Assembly: GCA_016706685.1 (NCBI GenBank)
Contig: JADJJE010000050.1
Location: 1-64,000, forward strand
Direction: 5' to 3'
Length of the DNA: 64,000 bases
DNA from: Sandaracinaceae bacterium
GTDB lineage: Bacteria > Myxococcota_A > Polyangia > Polyangiales > Houyiibacteriaceae
Shown here: positions 8,329-16,708 of the stretch, piece by piece
Position numbering within the stretch: the stretch's first letter is position 1
Layout: each line of letters starts with the position of its first letter
The notes under the pieces: model-generated
What the model saw: the letters and a program-made list of their open reading frames with translations, nothing else
Databases searched by the model: none
What the model was told of the DNA's origin: nothing
Position numbers and translations under genes: made by a program

Positions 8329-8831
8329 CCGAACTGAGAGAGACGGTCGGCGTGGCGCATGAAGCCGACTCGCGACAGCTCCTGCTCGTTGAGCTCGGCG
8401 CGGCGCGCCATGGTGATGAGGGCCACCCCGAGCGCCTCGTTGGTCTGACGCTCGCCGTTGGCCTCGTTCATGAGAACGAAGTCGAAGTGGCGGCTGGCCG
8501 CGACGCCGGTGGCCTGTCCCTGACGAAGGCAGATGTGGACGTCGGTCTGGACGCCGGACTCGTGGCGCACGCTGAGGACCGAAGCCCCCATGCGGACGTC
8601 GGAGAGCGACTCGATGCGCCAGCCGTTCCCGATGCTGGAGCCCACCTGCAGCGGCGCGATGAGCGCCCAGGGAGCTGGTCCCTGCACGGTGGCGAGAGTA
8701 CGCGCCTCGGACCGCTTGGCGGTGGCGGCCGTCCCCGGCGCACCCGCTTCGCTCAGCACGCGCAGCCCGAGCGCTGCCCCAACGGCGGCAACGCTAGTTT
8801 GAGTCATCCAATCTCGCCGAGTCGTCATCAT
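8310..8831 (-). CDS. Tat-exported protein of unknown function in the RiPP locus
   Basis: A 173-residue protein starting MMTTRRDWMTQ, followed by a weakly hydrophobic Ala/Val/Gly helix. This is a twin-arginine (Tat) signal of the S/T-R-R-x-W type. A good GAGAGGT ribosome-binding sequence lies 4-7 bases upstream of ATG 8831. This is why I did not use the longer open frame, whose extra 36 codons run through the G-rich intergenic tract. The mature part has no motif I recognise. It is first in the minus-strand operon and overlaps the hxsD-like gene. Tat export implies a protein folded in the cytoplasm, perhaps carrying a cofactor, or one that acts on the exported peptide. It could be a second, larger substrate. 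Confidence 0.65.
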   Translation of the reverse strand: MMTTRRDWMTQTSVAAVGAALGLRVLSEAGAPGTAATAKRSEARTLATVQGPAPWALIAPLQVGSSIGNGWRIESLSDVRMGASVLSVRHESGVQTDVHICLRQGQATGVAASRHFDFVLMNEANGERQTNEALGVALITMARRAELNEQELSRVGFMRHADRLSQFGWEQIA

Positions 8832-9060
8832 CGACCTCTCATTCAGGGGGCCGGGGCCGGGGGGCGCCGGGGGGGGGGCGGCGAGACACCGCCACGATAC
8901 GATACGGAAACGCGCAGGAAAGTATCGAGGTTTGCGCAATCATGCGGGGCGTGCCCGGACAACGGCGGCTTGCTGAGTCGTCGGTGATGCTCCCCAGACC
9001 CCACGATCGCCGCGCGGACGAGATGTCGCGCGAACAGGTCGCAACCGTCCGAAGCACTGG
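8832..9060. promoter_or_regulatory. Divergent intergenic region with inverted repeat CGATAC-N16-GTATCG
   Basis: This region separates the two arms of the RiPP locus and must hold promoters for both. It contains a G-rich tract (about 8846-8880) and, beside it, inverted arms CGATAC (8900-8905) and GTATCG (8922-8927), with an extra direct CGATAC copy overlapping the left arm. The symmetry and place fit an operator for a dimeric regulator, but no regulator gene adjoins it. The 5' end of the plus-strand radical SAM gene may extend into this region. Confidence 0.35.
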
Positions 9061-10833
9061 GTGCGTGCGGTGCCGGCCTGCAACAGTCGGTGCCTCTTCT
9101 GCCTCGACATGGACACCCCCCGGAACGTGTTCGTCCCCGAGGAGGACGTGCGAGCGGAGCTGCGGCGCGGGATTGAGGTGCTCGGGGCCGAGAAGGTCAT
9201 CATCTCGGGGGCGAGGCCAGCCTGCACCCCAAGTTCATCGACTTCATTGCCTACGCCAAGGAGCTCGGCTACGACCGCGTGCAGACCGTCACCAACGGCT
9301 TCCGGGTCGCGGATCCAGCCTTCCTGGAGGCCTCGTTGGCCGCGGCCTCGGCGAGATCACCTACTCCATCCACGGGCACACGGCGCAGCTGCACGACCAC
9401 CTGACGCAGACCAAGGGCGCGTTTCGGCGCATCACCAAGGCCATCGCCAGGTCGGTCCGCGACGGGCGCCCGGTGGTCAACGTGGACGTCTGCATCAACA
9501 AGCAGAACGTGGGCGAGCTGGACAAGCTGGTGGAGCTCTGCATCCAGCTCGGCGTCACCGAGTTCGACCTGCTGCACGTCATCCCGCAGGCGGCCGCCTA
9601 CGACAACCGCGCGGACCTCTTCTACGACCCCATCGAGCACCTCCCCACGCTGCACAAGGTCTTCCGGCTCAACCGCCACCCGCGCTTCGTGGTGTGGACC
9701 AACCGCTTCCCCGTCCCTTTCCTCGAGGGCCTCGAAGATCTCATCCAGGACCCGCACAAGATGCTGGACGAGATCAACGGGCGTCGACACCAGGTGCGTC
9801 GGTACCTGGACACGGGGGAGAAGCTGGACTGCCGCGACCCCGAGCGCTGCCAACACTGCTTCATCGAGCCGCTGTGCAACACCGTGGACGAGGTGGTGCA
9901 GCGCCAGATCGAAGCCTCCTGGGACGTGTGGTGGGTGGGCACGGAGCCCACCACGCTCGACGCGTTGCCCTTCGGCTGCACACAGCTCGGGGTGGAGGTG
10001 GAGAGTGTGGCTGCCGCCGCGCAGCGCGTCCGCCCGGGCCTCGGCCTCCATGTGCGGACCGACAGCAAAGAGCCGCTGGCCGACTGGGAAGCCCTGGGTG
10101 TGGAGCTGACGCTGGTCGCCACGAGGCCCGAGCAGATCGCCGCGTGGCTGCCCGAAGGGTCAGAGAGCTCGCCGGTCCGCGTGGTGGTGGAGTTGACCAA
10201 GCCGCTGGCCCAGACGCTGCTCGCGAGCGGGCCCGCGCTGGCCGCGCACCAGGCTCGCGTGCACCTGCACCAGCCTTCCTACGAGCACGTGACCAAGGCG
10301 CGCACGGCCGACATCGAAGACTTGCGAGGGTTCCTCACGGAGCTGGCCACGCGGTCGGCCGAGCTGAGCATCAGCGGTGTGCCCGCATGCCTCGCGCCCG
10401 GTCTGCGCGTCACGGACCCACCGCTCATCCTGGCCGCCCACTTGTTCGAAGCCGAGTCCGGCCGCCTGAGCATCCGGGAGGTCGCGGAGTACCACGTGGA
10501 AGAGCGATACGCGGCCAAGTCGCTGCGGTGCCGCAGCTGCCGCGTGGAGTCGCGCTGCCATGGCGCGCACATCAACTACGTGCGCTACGCCGGGCTCGCC
10601 ACACTGCAGCCGCTGGTCGAGGGCGAGCTCGCCGCCCGCGCCGAAGTGCACGCGCTCGAGCGCTACCCCGAGCCACCGCCGCGCCTGGCGCAGGGAGCGC
10701 CGGCTCTCGGGGTCGCCCCCAGCCTGCCCGGCTTCGCGCAGCCCGATGGCGCGCCCCCGACCCGCTGGCGGTCATCGCCGAGCAGCAGCTCCTGAAGAAG
10801 GCGCGCCGTCGCGCACAGGCGGCAAACACGTGA
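9061..10833 (+). CDS. Radical SAM peptide maturase, broken by three apparent single-base losses
   Basis: The first frame gives ACNSRCLFCLDMDTP with cluster cysteines C-x3-C-x2-C, then ends in a shift at about 9209. The expected ISGGEASLHPKF is restored if one G is added to a G run. A second lost G near 9350 (expected AAGLGEITYSIHGHT) and a third base in a C run near 10752 complete a protein of about 590 residues ending LAVIAEQQLLKKARRR. The C-terminal half has two cysteine clusters (CRDPERCQHCFIEPLC and RCRSCRVESRC) fitting SPASM-like auxiliary sites. About 350 residues lie between the radical SAM core and the final cluster, so it is longer than its paralogues. The start is uncertain: GTG 9061 is the only in-frame candidate, but ATG 8987 in another frame could be real with one more lost base. 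It is divergent from the minus arm. Confidence 0.75.
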   Translation: MRAVPACNSRCLFCLDMDTPRNVFVPEEDVRAELRRGIEVLGAEKVIISGARPACTPSSSTSLPTPRSSATTACRPSPTASGSRIQPSWRPRWPRPRRDHLLHPRAHGAAARPPDADQGRVSAHHQGHRQVGPRRAPGGQRGRLHQQAERGRAGQAGGALHPARRHRVRPAARHPAGGRLRQPRGPLLRPHRAPPHAAQGLPAQPPPALRGVDQPLPRPFPRGPRRSHPGPAQDAGRDQRASTPGASVPGHGGEAGLPRPRALPTLLHRAAVQHRGRGGAAPDRSLLGRVVGGHGAHHARRVALRLHTARGGGGECGCRRAARPPGPRPPCADRQQRAAGRLGSPGCGADAGRHEARADRRVAARRVRELAGPRGGGVDQAAGPDAARERARAGRAPGSRAPAPAFLRARDQGAHGRHRRLARVPHGAGHAVGRAEHQRCARMPRARSARHGPTAHPGRPLVRSRVRPPEHPGGRGVPRGRAIRGQVAAVPQLPRGVALPWRAHQLRALRRARHTAAAGRGRARRPRRSARARALPRATAAPGAGSAGSRGRPQPARLRAARWRAPDPLAVIAEQQLLKKARRRAQAANT

Positions 10834-10856
10834 CCCTCCCGGTAGGCTGAAGACCC

Positions 10857-12056
10857 ATGGCGAACATCGGGTACATCCAGGTCGTGCGCCACTGCAACCA
10901 CTTCTGTGGGTTCTGCAGTAACCCCACCTCTGCCTACGTCCACACCCAGGAGTCGCTGCGGGCGCTCGTGGACGACCTCGTGGGGCGGGACTACTACGGC
11001 GTGGTGCTCACGGGCGGCGAGCCCTCGCTGCATCCCGAGCTGCCGGAGGTGGTGCGCTACGCCAAGTCGCAGGGGCTGCACGTCCGCATGATCACCAACG
11101 GGTCGCGCATGGCGGACCCCGACTTTGCCGCCCGCTCGGACGCGGGGCTGGACCTCGTGCACGTCTCCATCTACTCGGTGCGGCCCGACGTGGAAGAGAC
11201 GCTGCGCGGGATGCCCGGCACGCTCGACAAGGCCTTCGGGGCCATCGAGCAGGCGCTGCGGCATGGCATCCCGGTCAACGTCAACTGCGTCATCAACAAG
11301 CTGAACGCAGACCACCTGGACGAGACGGTGGCGTACCTCATCGAGCACCACCCGGGCGTCCGGCACTTCGTCTGGAACAACCTGGATCCCTCCATGGGGC
11401 GCGCCGAGGTGAACCAGGACCTGTACCTGCACCGCATGACGGACCTGCGCGCGTCCCTCTACCGGGCTCTGCGGTTGCTGCACCTGAGCGGGCGCACGTT
11501 CCGCGTCGAGCGCGTGCCGCTCTGCTACATGCCCGAGTTCGCATGGGCCAGCACCGAGACGCGGAAGATCGTGAAGGGCGAGGAGCGGTTGGTGCACTTC
11601 CTCGACGCGAAGCAGACCGTGCGCCAGCAGAGCTTCGAGCACGTGTATGCGGCCACCTGCCACGAGTGCTCGGTGCGCAACATCTGCGGTGGCCTGTTCG
11701 AGCGCGGCGCCGCGTACGACCCCGCGGAGCTGCACGCGCTGCAGGTGCCCATGCGCCCCATCGTGGAGCAGGTCATCACCGACCCGAGCGACCCAAGCTA
11801 CGCGTTCCGCGACTACGAGGCTTGGCAGGCCGACTTCGAGGAGCGCCTCGCCGAGCTGCGCGCGACGCCCGCGCCCGATCCCCACGACGAGATGCCTCCG
11901 CACTACATGCGGCCCGAGGCCCCGCCCGTGGGGGTCGTCACCGAAGAGAGCCTGCGGGCCTTCGAGAAGGGCCTGCGGGTGGCCGAGAAGAAGGCCGCCA
12001 AGACCGGCGTCGCGGTGGAGCACGTCCGCACGCAGCTGCCCGTGATCGACAGCTGA
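10857..12056 (+). CDS. Radical SAM/SPASM-like peptide maturase (plus arm)
   Basis: A 399-residue intact radical SAM enzyme with motif C13-x3-C17-x2-C20 (HCNHFCGFC) and TGGEPSLHPE. Auxiliary cysteines are at VPLCYM and TCHECSVRNICGG, the same layout as in the 2598-3779 and 3776-4807 enzymes. After the last cluster there is a C-terminal extension of about 120 residues, acidic then basic, not present in those paralogues. The gene lies 23 bases after the preceding radical SAM gene and 7-28 bases before the HExxH gene, so the three form one operon. The exact reaction cannot be predicted. Confidence 0.85.
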   Translation: MANIGYIQVVRHCNHFCGFCSNPTSAYVHTQESLRALVDDLVGRDYYGVVLTGGEPSLHPELPEVVRYAKSQGLHVRMITNGSRMADPDFAARSDAGLDLVHVSIYSVRPDVEETLRGMPGTLDKAFGAIEQALRHGIPVNVNCVINKLNADHLDETVAYLIEHHPGVRHFVWNNLDPSMGRAEVNQDLYLHRMTDLRASLYRALRLLHLSGRTFRVERVPLCYMPEFAWASTETRKIVKGEERLVHFLDAKQTVRQQSFEHVYAATCHECSVRNICGGLFERGAAYDPAELHALQVPMRPIVEQVITDPSDPSYAFRDYEAWQADFEERLAELRATPAPDPHDEMPPHYMRPEAPPVGVVTEESLRAFEKGLRVAEKKAAKTGVAVEHVRTQLPVIDS

Positions 12057-12063
12057 GCGTGAC

Positions 12064-13294
12064 GTGGCAGATCGCGCGTTGGCCATGACCCCGACACCAC
12101 CACGCACATCCGACCGCTTCCTGGTGGTGCCGGACGACGCCGCCGACATCCGCGAGTTCGAGCGCATCCTGCGCAAGACGCGCCTGCACGCGCTCCGCAC
12201 GCTGCTGCAGCCCCCTCGCGCCCAGACCGGGGAGTCTGCGCGGCGTGGTCTCGTGCGGCTGCGTGAAGGTCTCGAGCCCCTGATCCAGTCGGATGGCGAG
12301 AGGCTGATCGCGGCCATCGGGACCCCTGATGTCTTGCCGCTGCTCCTGAGCGCCCGCTCTGGCGCCCATCCCATCGAGGCGTGCCTCGACGTGGCGGTTC
12401 CGTCGCTGCTGATAGCGCTGGACCAAGCGGCGGTGTGGCCTGCGGTGCCGCTGCGCTACCGCGTGCTGGGCGCCGTTACTTGGCCAGGCGGGGGCCGCTG
12501 GCCCCCCACCGCGGCCTGTGCCTCGACCCGCCGGACTCGGCTGAGCTGGAAGGCGGTCAGGCCGCGCTACGCTCTGCCCCGAGGGCCACGGCCCGAGAAG
12601 GAGCGGCTGGCGCGCGGGACTGTCCTCCGGGACACCAATCCGCTTGGTCACTGGAGCACCCGGGCAAGCACGGCAACGCCACGGACCTGGCCGGGCGCAG
12701 CCTGGACGAGTGGTGCGGCGCGCTGAACCAGGCGCTGAGCTTGATCGAGGTGGGGCTGCCGACGCTCTACGCCGAGCTCACCCACACCCTGCGGCGCGTG
12801 GTGCCCGTGGGCTACCACGACCAGCGTCACCTCTCCGCGTCGTACACCGAGGCGCCGGGCCTCATCTACATGACGCTGCACCCGGACCCACTGACGCTCG
12901 CCGAGGCCATCGTGCACGAGACACAGCACGGCAAGCTCAACGCGCTCCTGTGGCAGGATGCAGTGCTCATCAACGGACGCTCCGAGTGGACGACATCGCC
13001 CGTGCGGGACGACCTTCGGCCGCTCATGGGTGTGCTCCTCGCCGCCCACGCGTTCGTGCCCGTGGCGCGCCTGCACCGTGGCCTCGCCGACGCGGGGCAT
13101 CCCATCGCGGAGACGGGGCCCTTTCAGACTCGGCGTGAGGCCGTGCTGGCCACCAACCAGGCCTGCGCTTTCCGGCTGGGGAATGGACCGAGGTGGGGCG
13201 CGCGCAGCCGCATGAGGACAGTGGTCCTGCCTCGCCCCCCTGTGGAGGCCCAGCGTACGCGGCCAGGGCCCAGGGCCCGTCTGCCGAAATGTAG
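12064..13294 (+). CDS. HExxH-type putative peptide beta-hydroxylase, frameshifted
   Basis: The reading passes from frame 1 (start GTG 12064 or ATG 12085, MTPTPPRTSDRF) to frame 3 near 12470-12500, fitting one lost base in a G/C run. The C-terminal half contains HETQH at 12915-12929 in the context EAIVHETQHGKLNALL, the signature of the HExxH-motif RiPP protein family (mod_HExxH). Members of that family have been described as alpha-ketoglutarate-dependent peptide beta-hydroxylases. The end is unclear: frame 3 runs to 13502 into the kinase gene, whereas another shift near 13190 gives a stop at 13292-13294, which I prefer. The N-terminal half is a helical domain of unknown role. Pairing of this family with radical SAM maturases is known from other RiPP systems. 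Confidence 0.75.
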
Positions 13295-13330
13295 ACCAGA
13301 GACCCACATCAGCGCGATGCTGAGCGGGCC

Positions 13331-15685
13331 GTGTCTACCCTGCCCATACCGCTGGTCGCGCGCGCCGAGCGAGCGCCCCTCCCCTCGGCCGTGCTGCAAC
13401 GCGCGGCAGAGACCATCGCCACCCGCCGTCAGCAGACGGTCGTGGACGTGTTGCATGGGCGTGCGCTGCAGCACTATGCGGGCGCGCTGCAGCAATACCT
13501 GACGCTGCGGCTGCGCAGCGAGGCGGCGGGCCTGCGGGCGCTGACCCGTCTGCGCATCCTGGTGGCCTCCGCGCGAAGCGAGGCGCTCCTGGCGCCGCCG
13601 GGCATCCGAGCGCAGCTCTACCGGCTGGCCCGTGGGGTGGCCGACGACCTGCTGCGCGAGGGGGTGGAGCGCGACACGCTCGCACGCATGCCCTACCGCG
13701 AGGGGGACCCCGAGCAGGCTCAGGCGCTGAACGCGTTGCGCGCGCTGCCGTCCGAAGACAGCGAGCTGCTGGAGCTGCACTTCGCCCGCGAGCTGCAGCC
13801 GACGGAGATGGCGTGCGTGCTGGAGCGGCCGCTGGCCGACATCGAAGCGCGCCTAGCCGACGCCCTGCGCCTGGCTCGCGCCCGGGTGGCCAGCGCCAGC
13901 CTGCGTCACGCGTCGCTCGAGACGCTGCTGCTGCACGCCTTCGCGCTGCAGCTGGAGTGCGGAGACGCCACCGCGACGTCCGAGCTGCTGAGCACGCCGC
14001 GGGTGGATCCCGCAGCGCTCGGTGCTCCCCCGGCTCAGCTGGTGGGGCGGGTGATCGCCGGGCGCTACGCCATCGAAGCGCGCGTGGGCAGCGGCGCCTT
14101 CGGCGACGTGTACCGGGCGCGCGACACCGAGGTGCGCGGGCACGTGGTGGCGCTCAAGATCCTGCACCAGCCCTCGCCCTCCGAAGACGAGCGCGAGCGC
14201 GCGCTGCGTGAGCTGCGCCTGATCGCGTCGGTGTTCCACCCGTCCATCGTGCAGTTCAAGGACCACGGCTGGCACGAGGGGCGGCTGTGGTTCGTGATGC
14301 CATGGTACGAAGGCGAGACCCTCGAGGACCGCATCGAGCGCGAGCCGCTCACACGGCACGAGGCACGCGCCATCTTCGAACCGCTGGCGCGGGCGCTCGC
14401 GTCCATGCACGCGCGCGGCATTCGGCACCAGGACATCAAGCCCGAGAACATCTTCCTGGCCGCGCTGCCGGGCGACAGCGCGCCACTGCCCGTGTTGCTG
14501 GACCTGGGCGTGGCCGCCGAGGACGCCGAGATGGTGTTCGCGGGGACCCCCACGTACTTCGCTCCGGAGGTGGCCTGCCAGTTCGCGTCGGTGGACCACA
14601 AGCCCCCCGTGGGACACGCCGCCGACGTGTTCGCGCTGGCGCTCGCGCTGCGCAACGCGCTCGAGCCCAGCACCCAGGAGGACGTGCCGAGCAACGCGGT
14701 GGAGACGTTCATCGAGGCACGCGCGCGCGCCGTGCCCGCCCTGCCCCGCAACCCGCAGCTGCGCTTCCTCGAGCCGGCGTTCACGCGCTGGCTGGCCCAC
14801 GACGCCGACGAGCGCCCGAGCGCCGCCGAGCTGGCCGAGCAGCTGGCCGTGCTGACGCTGCCAGAGGAGCGCCGCGCACGGCGTCGGCGAGCGGCGGCCA
14901 TCGCCCTGCCCCTCTCGCTCATGGTCCTGCTGGCCGCGGGCGCCACCTACGAGCACGTACGCCAGGGCGAGCTGGCGCGGGCCATGGAGATCCACCGCGC
15001 GCAGCAGGCCGCCGAGCAGCTGCGCGGCAACCTGGTGGACACGCAGGCGCACGTGGAGCAGCTGCGCGGACGCGTGCAGGAAGGCGCGTTCTCGCGCCAG
15101 GAGCTGCAAGCCAGCCTGGCCGCGCACAGCCACCGGCTCATCGACAGCGAGTCGCGCGTGGCCGCGTTGACCAGCACGGTCACGGATCTGCGCGTGGGCA
15201 CCGAAGCGCTGACCGCCTCACTCGAAGAGCGCCGGCTGCGAGCCGCCACGCTCGAGCGCGAGCTGCTAGCCACACAACAACAGCTGACCACGCTGGGCCA
15301 GCGCCTGGACGAGCGGCGACAGGAGCTCCTGGCGCAGCAGGGCGTGCTGGACGAGACGCGCCGAGCGCTCCGCGATAGCCGCGGCGCGGAGGGTGCCGCG
15401 CGAGCCAGCGCCGAGACGAGCGCAGCGCTGGTGGCCTCGGAGCGAGCACGCGCCGACGCGCTGGCAGGCAGCATCGCGCGCCTGCACACGGAGCAGGTGC
15501 GCCTGAACGCCGACCGTCAGCGCGCCATCGACGCGCTGCAGGCCGCCGAAGACGAGCTGCGCACGCTGCGGCGCGAGGCGCGAGCGCGCGCCACGGCCCG
15601 CGAGTCCAGCGCGGCCACGGAGGAGGGGGTGACGCCACAAGCTGCGCCGCCGCCCATGCCCGCTGAGCCCGCTCCGGGCGCCTGA
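13331..15685 (+). CDS. Transmembrane Ser/Thr protein kinase with HTH-like N-terminal domain and coiled-coil C-terminus
   Basis: A 784-residue multidomain protein. Residues 1-235 are helical, with a segment at about 135-185 (ALRALPSEDSELLELHF... then a second helix pair) resembling a sigma-factor region 4 helix-turn-helix. The kinase domain spans about 244-515: glycine loop GSGAFGDVYRA, VALKIL lysine, catalytic HQDIKPEN near 366, DLG in place of DFG, and GTPTYFAPE. A hydrophobic helix at about 523-545 crosses the membrane, followed by about 200 residues of coiled coil and a Pro-rich end. The HQD and DLG variants are tolerated in active kinases. It starts at GTG 13331, directly after the RiPP plus-arm operon on the same strand, so co-expression is possible. 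Kinases of this shape are common in Myxococcota and may be unrelated. Confidence 0.85.
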   Translation: MSTLPIPLVARAERAPLPSAVLQRAAETIATRRQQTVVDVLHGRALQHYAGALQQYLTLRLRSEAAGLRALTRLRILVASARSEALLAPPGIRAQLYRLARGVADDLLREGVERDTLARMPYREGDPEQAQALNALRALPSEDSELLELHFARELQPTEMACVLERPLADIEARLADALRLARARVASASLRHASLETLLLHAFALQLECGDATATSELLSTPRVDPAALGAPPAQLVGRVIAGRYAIEARVGSGAFGDVYRARDTEVRGHVVALKILHQPSPSEDERERALRELRLIASVFHPSIVQFKDHGWHEGRLWFVMPWYEGETLEDRIEREPLTRHEARAIFEPLARALASMHARGIRHQDIKPENIFLAALPGDSAPLPVLLDLGVAAEDAEMVFAGTPTYFAPEVACQFASVDHKPPVGHAADVFALALALRNALEPSTQEDVPSNAVETFIEARARAVPALPRNPQLRFLEPAFTRWLAHDADERPSAAELAEQLAVLTLPEERRARRRRAAAIALPLSLMVLLAAGATYEHVRQGELARAMEIHRAQQAAEQLRGNLVDTQAHVEQLRGRVQEGAFSRQELQASLAAHSHRLIDSESRVAALTSTVTDLRVGTEALTASLEERRLRAATLERELLATQQQLTTLGQRLDERRQELLAQQGVLDETRRALRDSRGAEGAARASAETSAALVASERARADALAGSIARLHTEQVRLNADRQRAIDALQAAEDELRTLRREARARATARESSAATEEGVTPQAAPPPMPAEPAPGA

Positions 15686-15725
15686 CGCTCCGGAAGCCCG
15701 GCGACGTGGGGCGCCACGCGGACGC

Positions 15726-15902
15726 TCAGCGGCGCCCCTTGAAGCCCATCATGTCTTGCACGGCGCCCTCGCTCAGCTCGGCGATCTCGTGCGCTTCCCG
15801 CAAGCGGTCCACGCACTCTTCGCAGGCCTTCTTGGCCTTGCCGTCCACCTTGATGGTGAGCAGCTCGTCGACGTCTTCACCGCACTCGCGACAGCGAGCC
15901 AC
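15726..15902 (-). CDS. Small two-CxxC zinc-ribbon-like protein
   Basis: A 58-residue protein starting at GTG 15902, only 2 bases after the stop of the upstream gene. It carries CREC near the start and CEEC at about residue 27, a spacing that would make one four-Cys metal site. The rest is a charged helix ending MMGFKGRR. It is probably a small zinc-binding accessory protein, possibly nucleic-acid or protein binding. No family is recognised. Confidence 0.6.
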   Translation of the reverse strand: MARCRECGEDVDELLTIKVDGKAKKACEECVDRLREAHEIAELSEGAVQDMMGFKGRR

Positions 15903-15904
15903 GT

Positions 15905-16591
15905 TCAGCGCCCTCGGGGCAGGAGCCGACCGAACGCCGGCAGCACGAGGTTGCGCCGCACGGAGGTGACCGCGCCGCGGATGCCCGTGGGCAGCGCGCG
16001 GAACGCCACGTCCACGTGACCCGGGTCGGTCTCCACGGAGTGCAGCGTGACGAACGACGTGAGGATGGCGACGGCGCGCCGCACCAGCGGGTTCTTGCCC
16101 AGCTTGGGGTCGCGCATGAGGTCCAGCACCAGGCGGTTGCCGTTGGCCTCCGCGATGATGGGCGGGCGCTCCGGCATGTACGCCAGGAGCGTGCCGGGGT
16201 TGGAGAGGTCCAACGCGCCGCTCTGGATGAGCGCACCCACGGGGGACTTGCTGGGCCCCGTGACCTTGAGCGAGATGTTCTCGACACGCAGTGCCACGGT
16301 GAGCTCTTCGTCCGAGAAGATGACCTTGTCGATGTAGAGCGTGGCCGAGGCTCGAATGGGCGTCTGCATGAGGTCGATGCTGGCCCCGAACTGCAGCCCC
16401 GGGGGCACCGCGTCGAGCTTGATGTCCTCGAGCTTGCCCTCGCGTTCCGCTTGCTTCACGAGCCAGCGCAGCGCCACGAGCGGCACGCCGACGCGCAGCC
16501 CCAAAGCGCTCTTTACTGCGCGACCGAGTTCTTCCGGGTGGGCGCGGAGGTAGCTCCGCGCAGCGTCCAAAGCAGCCTGGGTGTCGACCAT
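15905..16591 (-). CDS. Hypothetical protein, 228 residues, beta-rich
   Basis: The ATG at 16591 starts MVDTQAALDAARSYLRAHPEE. After a helical first 60 residues, the protein is rich in alternating hydrophobic strands (for example ASATLYIDKVIFSDEELTVAL) with a repeated LRVENISLKV style. This recalls lipid- or polymer-binding beta folds, but I cannot assign a family. There is no signal peptide or membrane segment. It lies in the same direction as, and just behind, the membrane protein gene, and is followed after 2 bases by the zinc-ribbon gene. The open frame extends upstream to 16684, but those codons lie in the tail of the neighbouring gene. Confidence 0.6.
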   Translation of the reverse strand: MVDTQAALDAARSYLRAHPEELGRAVKSALGLRVGVPLVALRWLVKQAEREGKLEDIKLDAVPPGLQFGASIDLMQTPIRASATLYIDKVIFSDEELTVALRVENISLKVTGPSKSPVGALIQSGALDLSNPGTLLAYMPERPPIIAEANGNRLVLDLMRDPKLGKNPLVRRAVAILTSFVTLHSVETDPGHVDVAFRALPTGIRGAVTSVRRNLVLPAFGRLLPRGR

Positions 16592-16708
16592 GCGGTAGAT
16601 GATAGTGACAACGGGGAGTGGAGGGGAAGAGATTCCTTCGGGCCCCGCCCTGGCCATGCGAGCCTGGTGATCCGGCCCCCCCACGGGGGGCCACAGGACC
16701 GTTGCGAT

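Noticed and set aside
9061..10833. Programmed frameshifting in the radical SAM gene
   Set aside because: Several shifts of the same sign in plain G/C runs, seen also in many unrelated genes of the window, fit read errors better than recoding.
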